Below are positions 1 to 10,486 of a stretch of 24,306 nt of DNA, piece by piece. A model generated the notes under the pieces. That model was not told the DNA's origin. It did no database searches and was given only the letters and a program-made list of their open reading frames with translations. The DNA comes from Euplotes aediculatus (lineage: Eukaryota; Ciliophora; Spirotrichea; Euplotida; Euplotidae): positions 1-24,306 of the forward strand of contig JAQGFW010028251.1 in assembly GCA_030463445.1 (NCBI GenBank), given 5' to 3'. Each line of letters begins with the position of its first letter. The first letter of the stretch is position 1. Both the position numbers and the translations under genes were made by a program.

Positions 1-1670
1 AGTAAATAGCCTTCCTGACTTATCTCTGTTGGTGTACAAATTCAACTTGATGCTATAACTTTGTAGCATATTTTGAAAGAATAGAAATTAGATGGAGATA
101 TCAAAATTTTGAGTTTGCATTATACTTCGAAGTTAGTGGAGTCATTGAACTCAATACCTCCCATTGCTAAATTAGATTATCAATGTCGTATTTCAACAGA
201 CTATATATTAAGGTATCTCTATGAATCTAAAGGAAAACTACTTTAAATCGACCATAGTTTTTGAATTAGCATAACAATTAAAATGTTTCCCCGGCAGAAA
301 ATATGCAAAAAATAAAACAAGAAATTATGAATAAATTTATTGTTTCTCTGACCTATTGTTAGATTGCTAATCAAGTAATGCAAACACTCTTAATTATGCT
401 TCAAAGAGATCGAGGATAGGAGCTAATTGAGTCTGATATAGGTATACTATTCAAAGAAACTTGACTGATCCTAATAAAGCTTTAAGTAGGTTTACCAATC
501 AACCTTTGCTTCGAAAGATCTAATCTTCAAATCAGTAAATGTTGTATGTGAAACCTTTATTATGGTTGACCCAAAATAAATTTATAATTTGAATGTAGCA
601 ATTAAAGGTTTAAAGTGTCATGATTATTGATAATTTCTTGGCTTTGGATCCGACTTTCATTTAAATTACAACAAATGGTTTAACATAATTTGAAGCAATG
701 ATCTATTTATCAATTATGCTTACGTTTAAAACTGATTGAATTTGGCTTTGAATTTAAATAATTTAAGAATTTAGAGAGGTTGTTTAATCTCCGATTTTAG
801 AATCATAAAGTATTTATTCTAAAGCTTATATGCATAGATACATTTTAAAATTAAATTGATTAAGACATATTAATGATATGTTAATAGATAATAAGAAGTT
901 CACTTAGCCATCAAACAAAGGACTCTTAATTAACATTGATAATAATTGATTGAAACAAAAGATAATTAAAATGCAAAAAGTATAGAAAGTATCCTAAAAC
1001 AAAGACAGTAAAATTATAAATGCAAGTTGTTTTAGTGAATTTTCATTTATTTTTAGTTATCATTTATTGATATTGATTTATAATAGCGTGATTATATTCT
1101 TAATGTATTTGTTTCATTTTAACATATTTAAATTTAAATGATGCTTATTTCGGAAAGTGATATTATTTAATCATTTTGCATGTTGCTTGTTATTCTAAGG
1201 AATATAATATTATTACAAACACAATGAAGTCAAACACTTCTAAATATAATAACTTAACTTACTTTTAATAAAATTACTTAATATAGAAAATCTTGATTTT
1301 ATAATTTACATTCAAATTACCAATTTAAAATATACAATCGAGCATATTTGAACTTTTATTTTTAAATCTATCTTCATCATCTATTACTCCATTTACATAC
1401 TTTTTAAGACTAACTGTCATTAAATTTAGACAGTTTCAAATAACAATAACCCTTCTTGCTTATAAGATCTAAGGAATTCCTTTTTCGAATTTGCTTTGCC
1501 AATTTTATTAAAAATCTCCTGAAATATGTTTAATAAACTATGCTGAGACTCAAAGAGCACTAATATTTACAAAATAATAAATAAATGGCTATCTTGAAGT
1601 TTAAAATAATCACAGGCATAAATCAATCATAATTGAATGGAATTCTTATCAAAAGTTTTAAACTAAGATT
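1..1670. other. AT-rich flank with a weak plus-strand coding-like fragment
   Basis: No secure gene. In frame 1, positions 85-243 are free of all three stops for 53 codons and the translation has a protein-like composition (for example GDIKILSLHYTSKLVESLNS). It is bounded by TAG and TAA. Downstream, to about 1015, every frame is cut by TAA/TAG every 10-50 codons, and no single frame is clearly better than the others. It could be the end of a gene lying outside the window, a decayed gene, or chance. From about 1020 to 1670 the sequence becomes more AT-rich and I see nothing in it except the 3' flank of the channel gene. Confidence 0.3.
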
Positions 1671-3246
1671 TTACTTGCTTAACAAGTCTTTAATCTTGTT
1701 GAATTGGATATCAAGTTTTAAATCCAATTCTTCTTTTAGTTTTTCAATTTTCTCATCAATTTTCTCTTTAATTTTCTCATGATTTTTCTCAACTCTGTCT
1801 TTTAATTCGTTGAAATTATCTTTTGAAAATTTCTCGATTTGATCTTGCTTAGCTGAGATCTCCTGAATGGCTGTGCTAATTGAAGAGCCATTATTGTAAT
1901 AGCAAGGGAACCACTCAGAGTTGTTGTCTTCAATCATCTTCTTCACGTAGATGTCCGTGGAGTCTTTCAGGTCTTTGAATTCAGAATTCTTGAGGATGCC
2001 GATGTAGTAAACGTAGTCCCAGCAGTTGTGCTCGTACTTTGTGTGGTGGCTGAAGTCTAAGATGTCGTTGTCTAGTTTTCCGCAAACAAAGCATCTGGAT
2101 TGCTGGTACTCTCTGAGTTCGTCTCTCTTGCTTCTTCTTTCTCCGAAGTTATCGATGATGATACCGGAAATGATGTTGACGAGCAGAGTAGGGACTGCAA
2201 TAAAGAATATTAAGTCAAAGAAGAACCTTCCCCAATTGACTTTGAAAGTGCTGTTTTGTACAATTGCTGGAACTTGTGTTGATAGAAATCCTCCAAGAGC
2301 ATTGTTCTTGTACCACTGATCTGAGATTGTAATTAGGCAATTATATACTGAGTCACAAGAGTTAGGAATATTCTGAGAGTAATCGCCTCTAAACTGGGTA
2401 AACGAAAGTGCTGCGTAAATGTAAAGCACGCCCAATGTCAATAGCAATGTCCAAGCAATTCTATATTTTGGCACCCAAATAGCTAAAACAACTTCCATTA
2501 AGCTATCGACATAAATAATGGCAACAACGATGCAGAATACAAAGTAGTAGAAATTAATTGTGATCCCAAGCATTGCAAATATAAAGCATGGAATTAAGCA
2601 CCATAAATCTTGACTTTGAATAATCAGTTTTGACCATTTGAATAAATTCACAAGACTATCCCATGCATATTTTGGTATAGCTATATAAGCCTTACTTTTC
2701 TTGTCATAAGATACTTTAAATTCGCTCCAATTTTTGAGGAAAATAATTATTAACCGAATCACTATTATGTAAAAATAGCCTGAGCATATTAAGCCGCCAA
2801 TTCCATAGATAAGAACATTTGTCGCTACATTTGAGTTAAAAATCAGAAGCTCTACTGAATCATTAGTTCCATTTACTTTGTATCCAAAGAATATGATAAC
2901 ATTGATAATAAAGACAAGCAATGCTAAGAACATTTCCAGCCAATTTGCTCTTTTGACTCAATCAGGAAGAGAGAATTTTGAATTTTGAATCTTTTCCATG
3001 ATACTCAGCTCTTTGTTCGTTTCGATTCCATACTTTTGTAAGAGCTTTCAAAATACTTTTGGATCGTCAGATTTGAGTCCAGTCCAAAAATCTGTTTTTT
3101 GCTTTTGAGTGATCGATAAAAATCTTGGTGGTATCGTTAAGTACTTTGTCTCTATCACGACCTGACTTTCTTCCTGAACTTGGTCAGAATTGTTCATTTG
3201 GAAGTTTAGGAATGGATCATACTTTGATTGCTTTGATGGAAAGCTA
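1671..3246 (-). CDS. IP3R-like channel, last exon: pore domain, zinc tail, coiled coil
   Basis: The final exon ends at TAA 1671-1673. The last 420 codons are open even in the standard code. In them I see hydrophobic helices near residues 1-15, 38-65, 110-142 and 158-177, a pore loop near 205-225, and the inner helix near 237-266 ending IIDNFGERRSKRDELREYQQ. This matches the family's IIDTFADLRSEKQKKEE. Next comes CFVCG, then H and H in HTKYEHNCWDY, the family's zinc site (CFICG ... EEHNMWHY). The last 60 residues form a charged coiled coil, expected to help tetramerise. Where IP3 receptors have GGGVGD in the selectivity filter, this protein reads ALGGFLSTQ. Two UGA codons lie in frame near 2976 and 3046 and none lies in the last 420 codons. 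Upstream is a 574-nt intron. The 3' flank shows no other gene. Confidence 0.9.
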
Positions 3247-3820
3247 CTTGATACTAAATACGAAAAATTATTCTTTACCAAATAAATAAATTCAATTAAA
3301 ATATTCCATCTTATAATATTAAAAATTTCAGATGCTGAGATTTTAATATTACTTGAAACATTTTAACAAAAATATTGTTTCTTTTCCATTTTTTGAATAA
3401 CTACTAATCTAAATTTATTAATTAGTTGTATCAAATTGTAAATGAACATAAATTGTTGAGTTTATTTCATTAGTTTTATTTTATTAATATTTTATAATGC
3501 GTTCATAATAGTGAATAAATATTATTTAAAATCTTCTAAAATTGCAAGAAATAGAAACTATTATTAATATTTGACTCGATAAATAAGTATCTAAAGCTAA
3601 TTTCTAATAATTTATTTTAATACGCAGGCAAACCATCATTGATTTATTTTATATTTTAAACATTTATATTATGTTGATTATTTAAAAAACTATCAGAATG
3701 ACGCACACATTAAATATAAAAGGATTTTGTTTTATCAATCTTTAGCTTATTCATAAGGTTAAAAAAATCTTATAATTTAAAGATAATCTAACTAAGTATT
3801 ATTTTAAATTATATTCTTAC
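3247..3820 (-). other. Intron of the channel gene
   Basis: The minus-strand donor is GTAAGAAT directly after codons reading HIEIV, which match the QIEIV of IP3 receptors. The acceptor is less sure: TCAAG at 3247 or TAG at 3244 both keep the reading phase (AA plus one base). The inside is very AT-rich with many stops in every frame. A germline-specific internal eliminated segment bounded by TA is an alternative reading. Confidence 0.6.
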
Positions 3821-5298
3821 TTGACAATCTCAATATGAGAGCTACTTCCTTCATAATAGCCAAACATATCTGCATTAAAATTATCAATTTTCAAATAGTT
3901 TTTGTATTCTTTTATTTGAAGATTAGAACGTTTACTATTGAGTAAATTGAAAAGGCTCATCTTTACTGCTTTTGAAACTTCAGAAAATATGCTTTGGGTA
4001 TCATAGAGCTGAATAATATTCTGTTCCTTGATTTCATCTTTATCTGAAATTTTAGCCCTAAGGTAATATCAGGAGAATAACATCTGGATGCTAAAACTCT
4101 CTCATTTTTTGTCTCTCTTATCGAAGAATTTAATATGTGTGACACCGTTGTTCAGATGCAGCAATTGAGCATAGCCTAGTTTCAGATTGGCGTCAAGTAT
4201 TTCTTTATCAATTAAATTTGAAAATTCATGTCGGTTCTCATTATCTATTATTTGGTTACTAACCTCAAGTGCTATTAGTTTTAACTTAACTATCATTTTG
4301 TTGCTATTAAACACAGGTGCATCAGAGATATTTTGTTCTTCTCCACTAAAATTGTAGTATTTATCTTTAAAAAACCACCCCAACTCCATTATTTGTTTTA
4401 CAAATTCGTGTATTCTTGAGCCCAAGAAAAAGTCTTTATTGTCTTTGTTCATTTGGTTGTTCAAAGCATATACTAACTTAAATGCTTCAATTCACATTTT
4501 CAAAGCGAATTTGTATTTAACAAAACTAAAGCAAACTCTTATTAATGTAACTATGCTTGATACTATGCTTGAACTCTTTATTCTATTGTGCTGAACTCTT
4601 AAATAATCCTGAAATTCTTTACATCTGTCGCAAAGTTTATTTAAGAATTTGATACAATAATTAATCTCGTAATAATCAGAAAGTTTAATTATTTCAATAT
4701 AATTTAGATAAAAGGAATTTGCATTTCGAATGATTGAGTCTGTGAAGTTCTGTATTGAAAAAGTAATTCTGTTTATAAGTTTGTCTGTTTTATCAACGTT
4801 ATAAGTCCATAGCATTATATTTTTCTTGTAATTTCTGAATCAATTTCCAAAATCTTTGTAAGTATTCGATAAACAATGCATTTTGTGGATTTACTGATAA
4901 AGTTGAATTCATAATCTTTGATAATTATTCCAAACCATGAATCAATTGCTGTATCAGAACTGAACATTCGCTTTATATCATGATTTCCCATTAAAACATC
5001 ACTTCTGACTATAAATAAAAGCATTCTCATTAAATATTGATATTGTCTCATATTTTGAAAATTTAGATCTCTCTCGGTCACATATTTTATTACTTTGCGA
5101 ATAAAATTTCAAATGAATGATATTCTCGGGTCGAATCTATTATTTTCTTCATTATTTTCCATTGGAATTGAATTTAAAAGTTCTTCAAAAACACCAACAA
5201 TTCTACATTCATTAAGAATAAATCAATGATTAGTAAGTAATTGATCTCATAATTCTTCTTCCGAATACTGATTTCCATCCACTTTTGACTTATCGTTT
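3821..5298 (-). CDS. IP3R-like channel, RIH-associated region
   Basis: This exon holds helical solenoid sequence. DRCKEFQDYLRVQHNRI aligns with the family's NHNRDLQNFLRCQNNKTNY of the RIH-associated domain, and YEGSSSHIEIV aligns with the stretch just before the channel domain (KHTAQIEIV). Seven in-frame UGA codons are read through, for example at EEL-UGA-DQLLTNH-UGA-FILNE. Near 4815 the frame changes: ITRKI is followed by UAA (4815-4817) and good sequence resumes two bases later with MLWTYNVDKTDKLINR. I prefer a +2 shift at the UAA. A 41-nt intron with a poor CAAAG acceptor would also restore the frame. No UAG or UAA occurs elsewhere in frame. The exon is flanked by introns at 3247-3820 and 5299-5394. 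Confidence 0.85.
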
Positions 5299-5394
5299 CT
5301 AAATATTAATTGAAATGCATTATTAAATTGCTTATAAAAATATAGCTCATAAATTTTGATACAGTAAACGTCTACTTAAAATAATCTTACTTAC
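5299..5394 (-). other. Intron of the channel gene, 96 nt
   Basis: The minus-strand donor GTAAGTAAG follows AAG AG and the acceptor is AATATTTAG before A AAC GAT, so the codon AGA is restored. Removing it also removes two in-frame UAA codons. Without splicing the frame is the same on both sides, so the alternative would be to read both UAA codons as sense. Confidence 0.7.
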
Positions 5395-7682
5395 CTCTTA
5401 GTTTTAGTCTGACTTGGATTTTTGTTTTGCATTGAATCTAATCATTTAAAGTTACTAGATTCTATTTCACTATTTTCATTATTCTTTGTTTCCTCTTTAT
5501 TCTGCTCTCTTTCTTCATCATTATTAATCTTTCCTAACTCCTCCGATTTTCTCATTGTAATGTGATTACAAAATTGATCAATTTCTGAATCAATATTATT
5601 TGCTGAGAGAATGCTAAGTATGCTCCTTTTTTTTGGATTGTTGAATATTACTCTAGTCTTTATTATTTCTCCAATTTCTTTAAAAATAACCAATAAGCGA
5701 ATTTAAAGCTCTATTGTCATTGTCTTTAGAAATCTCACTAAATATAGTCTCTCCAATATTCTGTCATACTTTCGAGAATAGCCCAACCGTAAATTGTGTT
5801 GTTTTGTTTACTTTTAGTCTTGTCACGCAGTATAAGAAGAATTCGGCATGGTATCTGTTCAGAACTTGATTCCACCAGTTAATTCAAAACATTTTTTGAC
5901 TAAAATGCCAAATTCTCGCTCAGATATCTTGGCTATTCTCCATCAGATAACCCAATGTTTTATAAATTTTAAGCAACATCAAATTGACGTTGTTATCATG
6001 TCTTAACTTCTTTAAGCTCGAGTTTCATTTAACCTTGTAAAGGAGTTCTCAAAGAATCAATGCAATTCTGGAATCAACAACTTTATTTGCACTCGTACCT
6101 CCATCATTTGAGGTGTCTTTAGAGTTTTGGTTCGATTCAATTCTGTTTCGAATGTCTTTGAGTTGGTTCATTAAATTATTGACGTAGTCTAGTTTGACAA
6201 TATTACCATTGACTTCGCAGTTATGTATTGAGACAATAACATTTTGGACGGTAACACTGAGCCTGGCAAACTCGATATCGGTTTCATTGCTATCAGGCCC
6301 AAATTGTGAAAGTAAGAGCATATCAAAGAGCTCATCTGTAAACTCTTCGTCGAATGGAATGTCAACGTATTTTAAAATAAACAAGACAATAAACTTATCG
6401 ATCATGTATGATTCAAGATTTAAAGATTTTAAGAACATTGAGCTATATTGATCTTTACTTATTGATAGCTGATTTAAATTGCTCTTTTTCATTAACTTTA
6501 ATATTGCAAACACAAAATACTTTTGATGAGTTTCAAGTACGACATTTCTTTTATTAAGTTCATTATCAACAAGTTGCCTGTTGTCCTCAATCACTTTCTG
6601 ATTTAAAAATATAATGCCTTTAACAAAATCAAATACATTAGGTATTCCAAAAACTTCAAATTTCTCAAAAAGTTTTATAAGCAAATTTGAGATAAGAGTA
6701 TTCAAATTACTTTTATCTTCGTTGTTTAGACTGTCATAAAAACAAGTGATCAGCATAATCGCTTCAGTCGCAAATCCCAATTGCTCAATATTATTCAAAT
6801 CAGTTATTTTGGCTAGATTGTCAATAACTCCCTTTTTAATGTCGTTAATTTTATCTTGGCTTTCAGCTAAAGATTGAATGCTTGTATTAAAATAGCACGA
6901 TCTAAGCAGGCAAATAGCGCCTTCCCAAAAATGAAATCATTCTTTATTGAATGTAAGGATTTTAATCAGTGAGTCAATTCCATACTTGTGCTGAATTTTG
7001 TCTAAAATATGTTGTTCTTGAGAACAGCACATTGCAGCATCGACAAACATATCGCCAAGCACAAATCTCCTATTAGAATCTGTGCGTAATAAATTGATTT
7101 TGTTGTCAAACATGGCTCAAATAAACTCTTGAACAAAAGTGGGTTTAAACCATGATTTATAGTGTTTGTATTTATTATCGTTTGTGATAACTATCTCTCC
7201 ATCTATTAATTCTACACTTGGCTCATCCAAATATTCCCTTCCGTCATATTTTAGAAAATCATTAGAAGGACGCGAATATATTTCGATATAAGCTTGGACG
7301 CAGCTATCGAGATCGACTGGATCAAAATACTCTGCGTTTGATTTGCTCAGACTGTTGAATATAGATTTAGATAAATCTGAGTTATTCACCTGTGATCAAA
7401 TAATGTGCTTAGCATATCTAAAGGTGTGCAGCATCAGTCCTTCAATAATCTGCCTATCATATTTTCCATTGTTCCAGTCAATATTCTCAACAAATTTATG
7501 AACGTTAACATTCATATCGATTAAAATGTCAGATTTGGGCATTGTTTTTAAACTAAGATGCTTTTTTACTAAACTTTGATGAAATAGCATTAAGTTTGTA
7601 TTTTCATACCAGTATTTTGAATCGTGATTTCGAAACATATTCATATATTGGCTTAAGGCTACATCAGAGTAGTAGTTGATTG
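5395..7682 (-). CDS. IP3R-like channel, central solenoid exon
   Basis: A 2.29-kb exon encoding mostly alpha-helical solenoid sequence, in the position of the RIH/helical domains of IP3 receptors that relay ligand binding to the pore. The exon starts right after a TTTATTTAG acceptor. About nine UGA codons are in frame (for example KHII-UGA-SQVNNSD, QEFI-UGA-AMFDNK). The 249-codon stretch from 6798 to 6049 has no stop of any kind. Near 5700 the frame changes: RALNSLIGYF is followed by UAA, and skipping one U gives KEIGEIIKTRVIFNNPKKRS, which continues as an asparagine- and glutamate-rich linker to the next intron. A 13-nt or 61-nt intron ending in AAAG is possible but less attractive. Individual domain borders cannot be placed by eye. 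Confidence 0.85.
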
Positions 7683-8479
7683 CTAAATAAAATATATTAT
7701 TTTATTTTATATTTATATTTTATAATAATTACAAACAAAAGCAAAATAATTAATTGATTATCAAAATTTTTATTATTATAAAGTTCATAAAAATAACCAT
7801 AACTTAAAGTCATGATTTTATTAAACAATATATTTCTTCATTTATGAATTAAATATTTATGGTTAAATTAATAAAACCTTATCAAACTTCTTTTTAAAAT
7901 AAAATTACAGTTTATATTTATATAATAGAATAAATGCTTCATGAAATATAATTAAAATAAATAAAATGTTAATCTTATATAAGTAAAAATGTATAAGAAA
8001 TAATAATTAAATATCAAATTAGGATTTGGAGTCGAGGGATGGTTTGCGTAATTTTAACTACTTCTCTACTTTTATCCCTGTTGAGCCACTTTACAGATCT
8101 CAAATCCTATGTAAACTGCTGCTATGTTATGCTTTCGGGTACAAAATGCAGCTTGCTAAGTATATTGGTTTAGGAACATTGGATTTAATATTAAATAGTT
8201 GACTTTACTTCTATCTTACCATTACAAATACATGTTAATTTTATTATTTGTAATCTACGTCAAATCTTGTGTGGGATATATTGATTTACTGCTAAAATTA
8301 TCTAAGTTCAATTAAATAAATGCTAATAATGATATATACTTTAGTTTTGCAAATTAATATGCTTTGAGTAAAAATAAAAATGCAGCTGGAGATTAAATGC
8401 AACACAATAATGTCTCAGTTATCTTTTAATTTCAGCAATATAATTGACTTCCTGTCGAAAGATATTTAGTTTTACTTAC
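7683..8479 (-). other. Intron of the channel gene, 797 nt
   Basis: The minus-strand donor GTAAGTAAAA follows CTT G and the acceptor TTTTATTTAG precedes CA ATC AAC, so the codon GCA is restored. The intron is AT-rich except for a GC-richer structured patch at about 8021-8157, described separately. Confidence 0.75.
8021..8157. ncRNA. Possible structured RNA inside an intron
   Basis: This patch stands out in composition from its intron. Nested complementary arms are visible: AGGATTTG (8021-8028) with CAAATCCT (8101-8108), inside them AGGGAT (8035-8040) with ATCCCT (8074-8079), and a second hairpin closed by GCTGC and GCAGC further on (about 8118-8155). Hairpins read the same way on both strands, so the strand is unknown. 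An intron-hosted small RNA such as a snoRNA would fit, but I found no clear H, ACA, C or D box. A chance fold is possible. Confidence 0.3.
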
Positions 8480-8684
8480 CAAGAGTGTTAATAAAAAAGT
8501 AAGCAATGCCATTTAATTGATTAAAGGTATACTTTCCAAAAGACGAAACATCACTTTTTCTTAATACTTCTCCAAGTACTTTGAGAATAATATCAATGGG
8601 ATTTTTGTTCAAATATTCTTGGATGCATTTGCTCAGCAATTCGTCATATGCATTGGAGAGTTTCTGATCGAATCTAGCTTGGAA
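8480..8684 (-). CDS. IP3R-like channel, internal exon
   Basis: The exon is 68 codons without any stop, beginning FQARFDQKLSNAYDELLSK and ending just before GTAAGT. It joins in phase to the central exon at 7682. The upstream edge is taken as an ATTTTAG acceptor at 8685. However, coding-like sequence continues upstream in the same frame (about 8685-8790, including MPYFELANSLFLYELE), so either the exon is longer and one UAG is read as sense, or this is coincidence. Its place is in the solenoid region of the channel. Confidence 0.75.
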
Positions 8685-9682
8685 CTAAAATATTTTGTTA
8701 TTAATTTCCAATTCATATAGAAAAAGACTGTTAGCTAATTCAAAATAGGGCATCAAAGTTATTTTGGCCAGTTTTATAATTTTAATATATAGCTAAGTTC
8801 AAACATCCAGCTATTTTACTATCATTATAGTCATCATAGGAATCTAGAGTGTTGATCTGCAAAATGAGAGACATTTGCTACATTCGAAAAAGAGTTAAAT
8901 TTGCCTAACATATGTTTTACTAATTCAATGCGAATATATAACCAAACCAAAATTATATTGAGTTTAAGATAATAAAAACAACATTTATCTAAATTAAAAC
9001 TTAAAAATACCAAAATATATAAAACATAAATTATATTAGTCATTGTATAGATTAAGCTGAAAATCTGAAAATCTTGTTATTAAAAACTATTGAACTTGAA
9101 AAAGAGTATTTAGAGAATAAAAAGAAAGTAAAAGAATTATAATATGTAAATTTATAGATAAAATTTAAACCTTGCATATCATTTATTTCCTCAAGTCTAC
9201 ATGTTTTTGGTCTGATTATTTTTAATATTTAATATGTCAAAAGTAGCTTATAGCTAAGAATGGAATTGATTCAATGTTTTCAAACAGTTTGAATTTCAAA
9301 ATTATCTTAAGTTTTTACTTTTTATCTAAATAATAGAACTTGGATTTAAGAAATGTGACAAACTATTTTTATCAAAGTTTTACATAATTTGAATTGTTAC
9401 ATTTTATTATTGTGCTTGAAATGTTCTAAATATAAAAAGATTTACTTATAATTAATTATTTAATATAGTGTTCAATTATATGCTAAAATTAATGTTGATT
9501 TGTTCTAAAAATAAATTAAAATATTTTATTTATAACTGCTTATTTTAAACTTGAGCTTTTTATTTTTAAAAAGACATCCATTTAAAAGTCTAAACCTATA
9601 AAAATAATACTCAGTAAATCTAAAATATTAAGTTTAAAACATTTTAATTTAAATACATTATAAAAAGTGAAATATTAATAAC
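8685..9682 (-). other. Unresolved stretch of the channel gene
   Basis: This stretch lies between two exons of the same gene and is probably mostly intron. Short coding-like patches occur on the minus strand: about 8685-8790, about 9180-9230 (RPKTCRLEEINDMQ, followed by a possible GTTTAAAT donor) and about 9240-9300 (KLFENIESIPFLAI). I could not join them in phase with good splice sites. A 69-codon open frame at 8834-9043 is AT-rich and may be chance. Confidence 0.4.
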
Positions 9683-9777
9683 CTCTTTGTGGGCAATTTA
9701 TTAGATCAATTAAATCTAGAAAATATCAAATCCAAGCTGGATTTAGGAAGACAGAGCTGTTTCTGACCATATTTAGC
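9683..9777 (-). CDS. IP3R-like channel, short internal exon
   Basis: It encodes AKYGQKQLCLPKSSLDLIFS, then RFN-UGA-SNKLPTKR. It is joined in phase to the previous exon through a 50-nt intron (9778-9827, GTGAGT...CAAG). The downstream donor GTTATT is weak, so this 3' edge is uncertain. Confidence 0.55.
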
Positions 9778-9827
9778 CTTGATATGCAGTAAGGAATTTA
9801 ATTTGAAATAAAGAAAATTTTACTCAC

Positions 9828-9912
9828 AAAAATTTCTCTATTAAAATTGTGAGTTGAATTCTCTCCAAAATTTTGATAAAATATGGATCGAAATTGATTT
9901 AACTCAGAAGAA
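9828..9912 (-). CDS. IP3R-like channel, short internal exon
   Basis: It encodes SSELNQFRSIFYQNFGEN and ends NREIF before a GTGAGTAAAA donor. The acceptor may be ATTAG at 9913 or AAAG at 9931. Both leave the same phase, and the longer version adds six codons. Confidence 0.55.
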
Positions 9913-9972
9913 CTAATTGAGTAGGAATATCTTTATTTTAAGATATTTGTCATTCACTTGTTAAAAAATTAC

Positions 9973-10082
9973 TTATTTTCACTTAAAATACGATATTTAT
10001 CAATCCGAAGTGTTTTCAGTGGGTATGTTGTTGATTGAATTTTGAGATAGGGTTTGGTCATGCATAAGATATTCAATTATTT
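9973..10082 (-). CDS. IP3R-like channel, exon with a UGA-UAA frame change
   Basis: After an AAATAG acceptor the frame reads KIIEYLMHDQTLSQNS ... PTENTSD-UGA, then UAA (9997-9999). Skipping one U gives KYRILSEN up to a GTAATT donor, which joins in phase to the next exon. Helical sequence like EIIEYLM fits the helical region after the MIR domain. The upstream donor at 10245 and this acceptor disagree in phase, so one of these edges is wrong or another shift exists. Confidence 0.5.
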
Positions 10083-10245
10083 CTATTTAGGTAACTTTGT
10101 CTCAATAGATTACTTAATTATATAAGATTTGCAGTATAGTTGATAAGAACTTAAATATTAAAATGTTAATATATTAAACTTCATATTAATTTATCATGTA
10201 ATTTGATACAATATATATTTGATAATAATTTAAATCTCATCTTAC

Positions 10246-10461
10246 CTTCCAATTACTTATTTCAAAATAATTTATTTTATTCATGTTTATGTCTCTGTTC
10301 TTAACATCGAGAAAGAAAATACGAATAACATTATAAATATTGTTATTTAATGAACCTATCATTCTATCAAAGCTGTCAATTTGATCTGTTGAATAAAACT
10401 GGGATAATGAGCTTAATGAAAACATAAAGTGTTGATATTGATACTGGCTGTACTCGCATGC
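10246..10461 (-). CDS. IP3R-like channel, exon after the MIR region
   Basis: The exon is 72 codons with no stop. It starts ACEYSQYQYQHFMFSLSS after AAATTTAG and ends EISNWK before GTAAGATGAG. It is in phase 0 at both ends. It is preceded by a 25-nt intron. It lies where IP3 receptors pass from the MIR domain to the helical solenoid. Confidence 0.75.
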
Positions 10462-10486
10462 CTAAATTTTGCATCTAAAAACTTAC
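10462..10486 (-). other. Tiny intron, 25 nt
   Basis: The minus strand reads GTAAGT...AATTTAG over 25 nt. It separates GKVELK from ACEYSQ with both exons in phase 0. Removal keeps both exons open. Very short introns are known in several ciliate groups. Confidence 0.7.

Noticed and set aside
2026-2319. Plus-strand ORF of 97 codons
   Set aside because: Antisense shadow of the well-supported pore exon; serine- and leucine-rich without other features.
3963-4145. Minus-strand ORF of 60 codons
   Set aside because: Out of frame with the channel exon that covers it.
6194-6451. Plus-strand ORF of 85 codons
   Set aside because: Antisense shadow of the central solenoid exon.
8080-8100. Resemblance of the minus strand (GGCTCAACAGGGATAAAAG) to large-subunit rRNA
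   Set aside because: The match covers under 20 bases and the flanks do not continue it.
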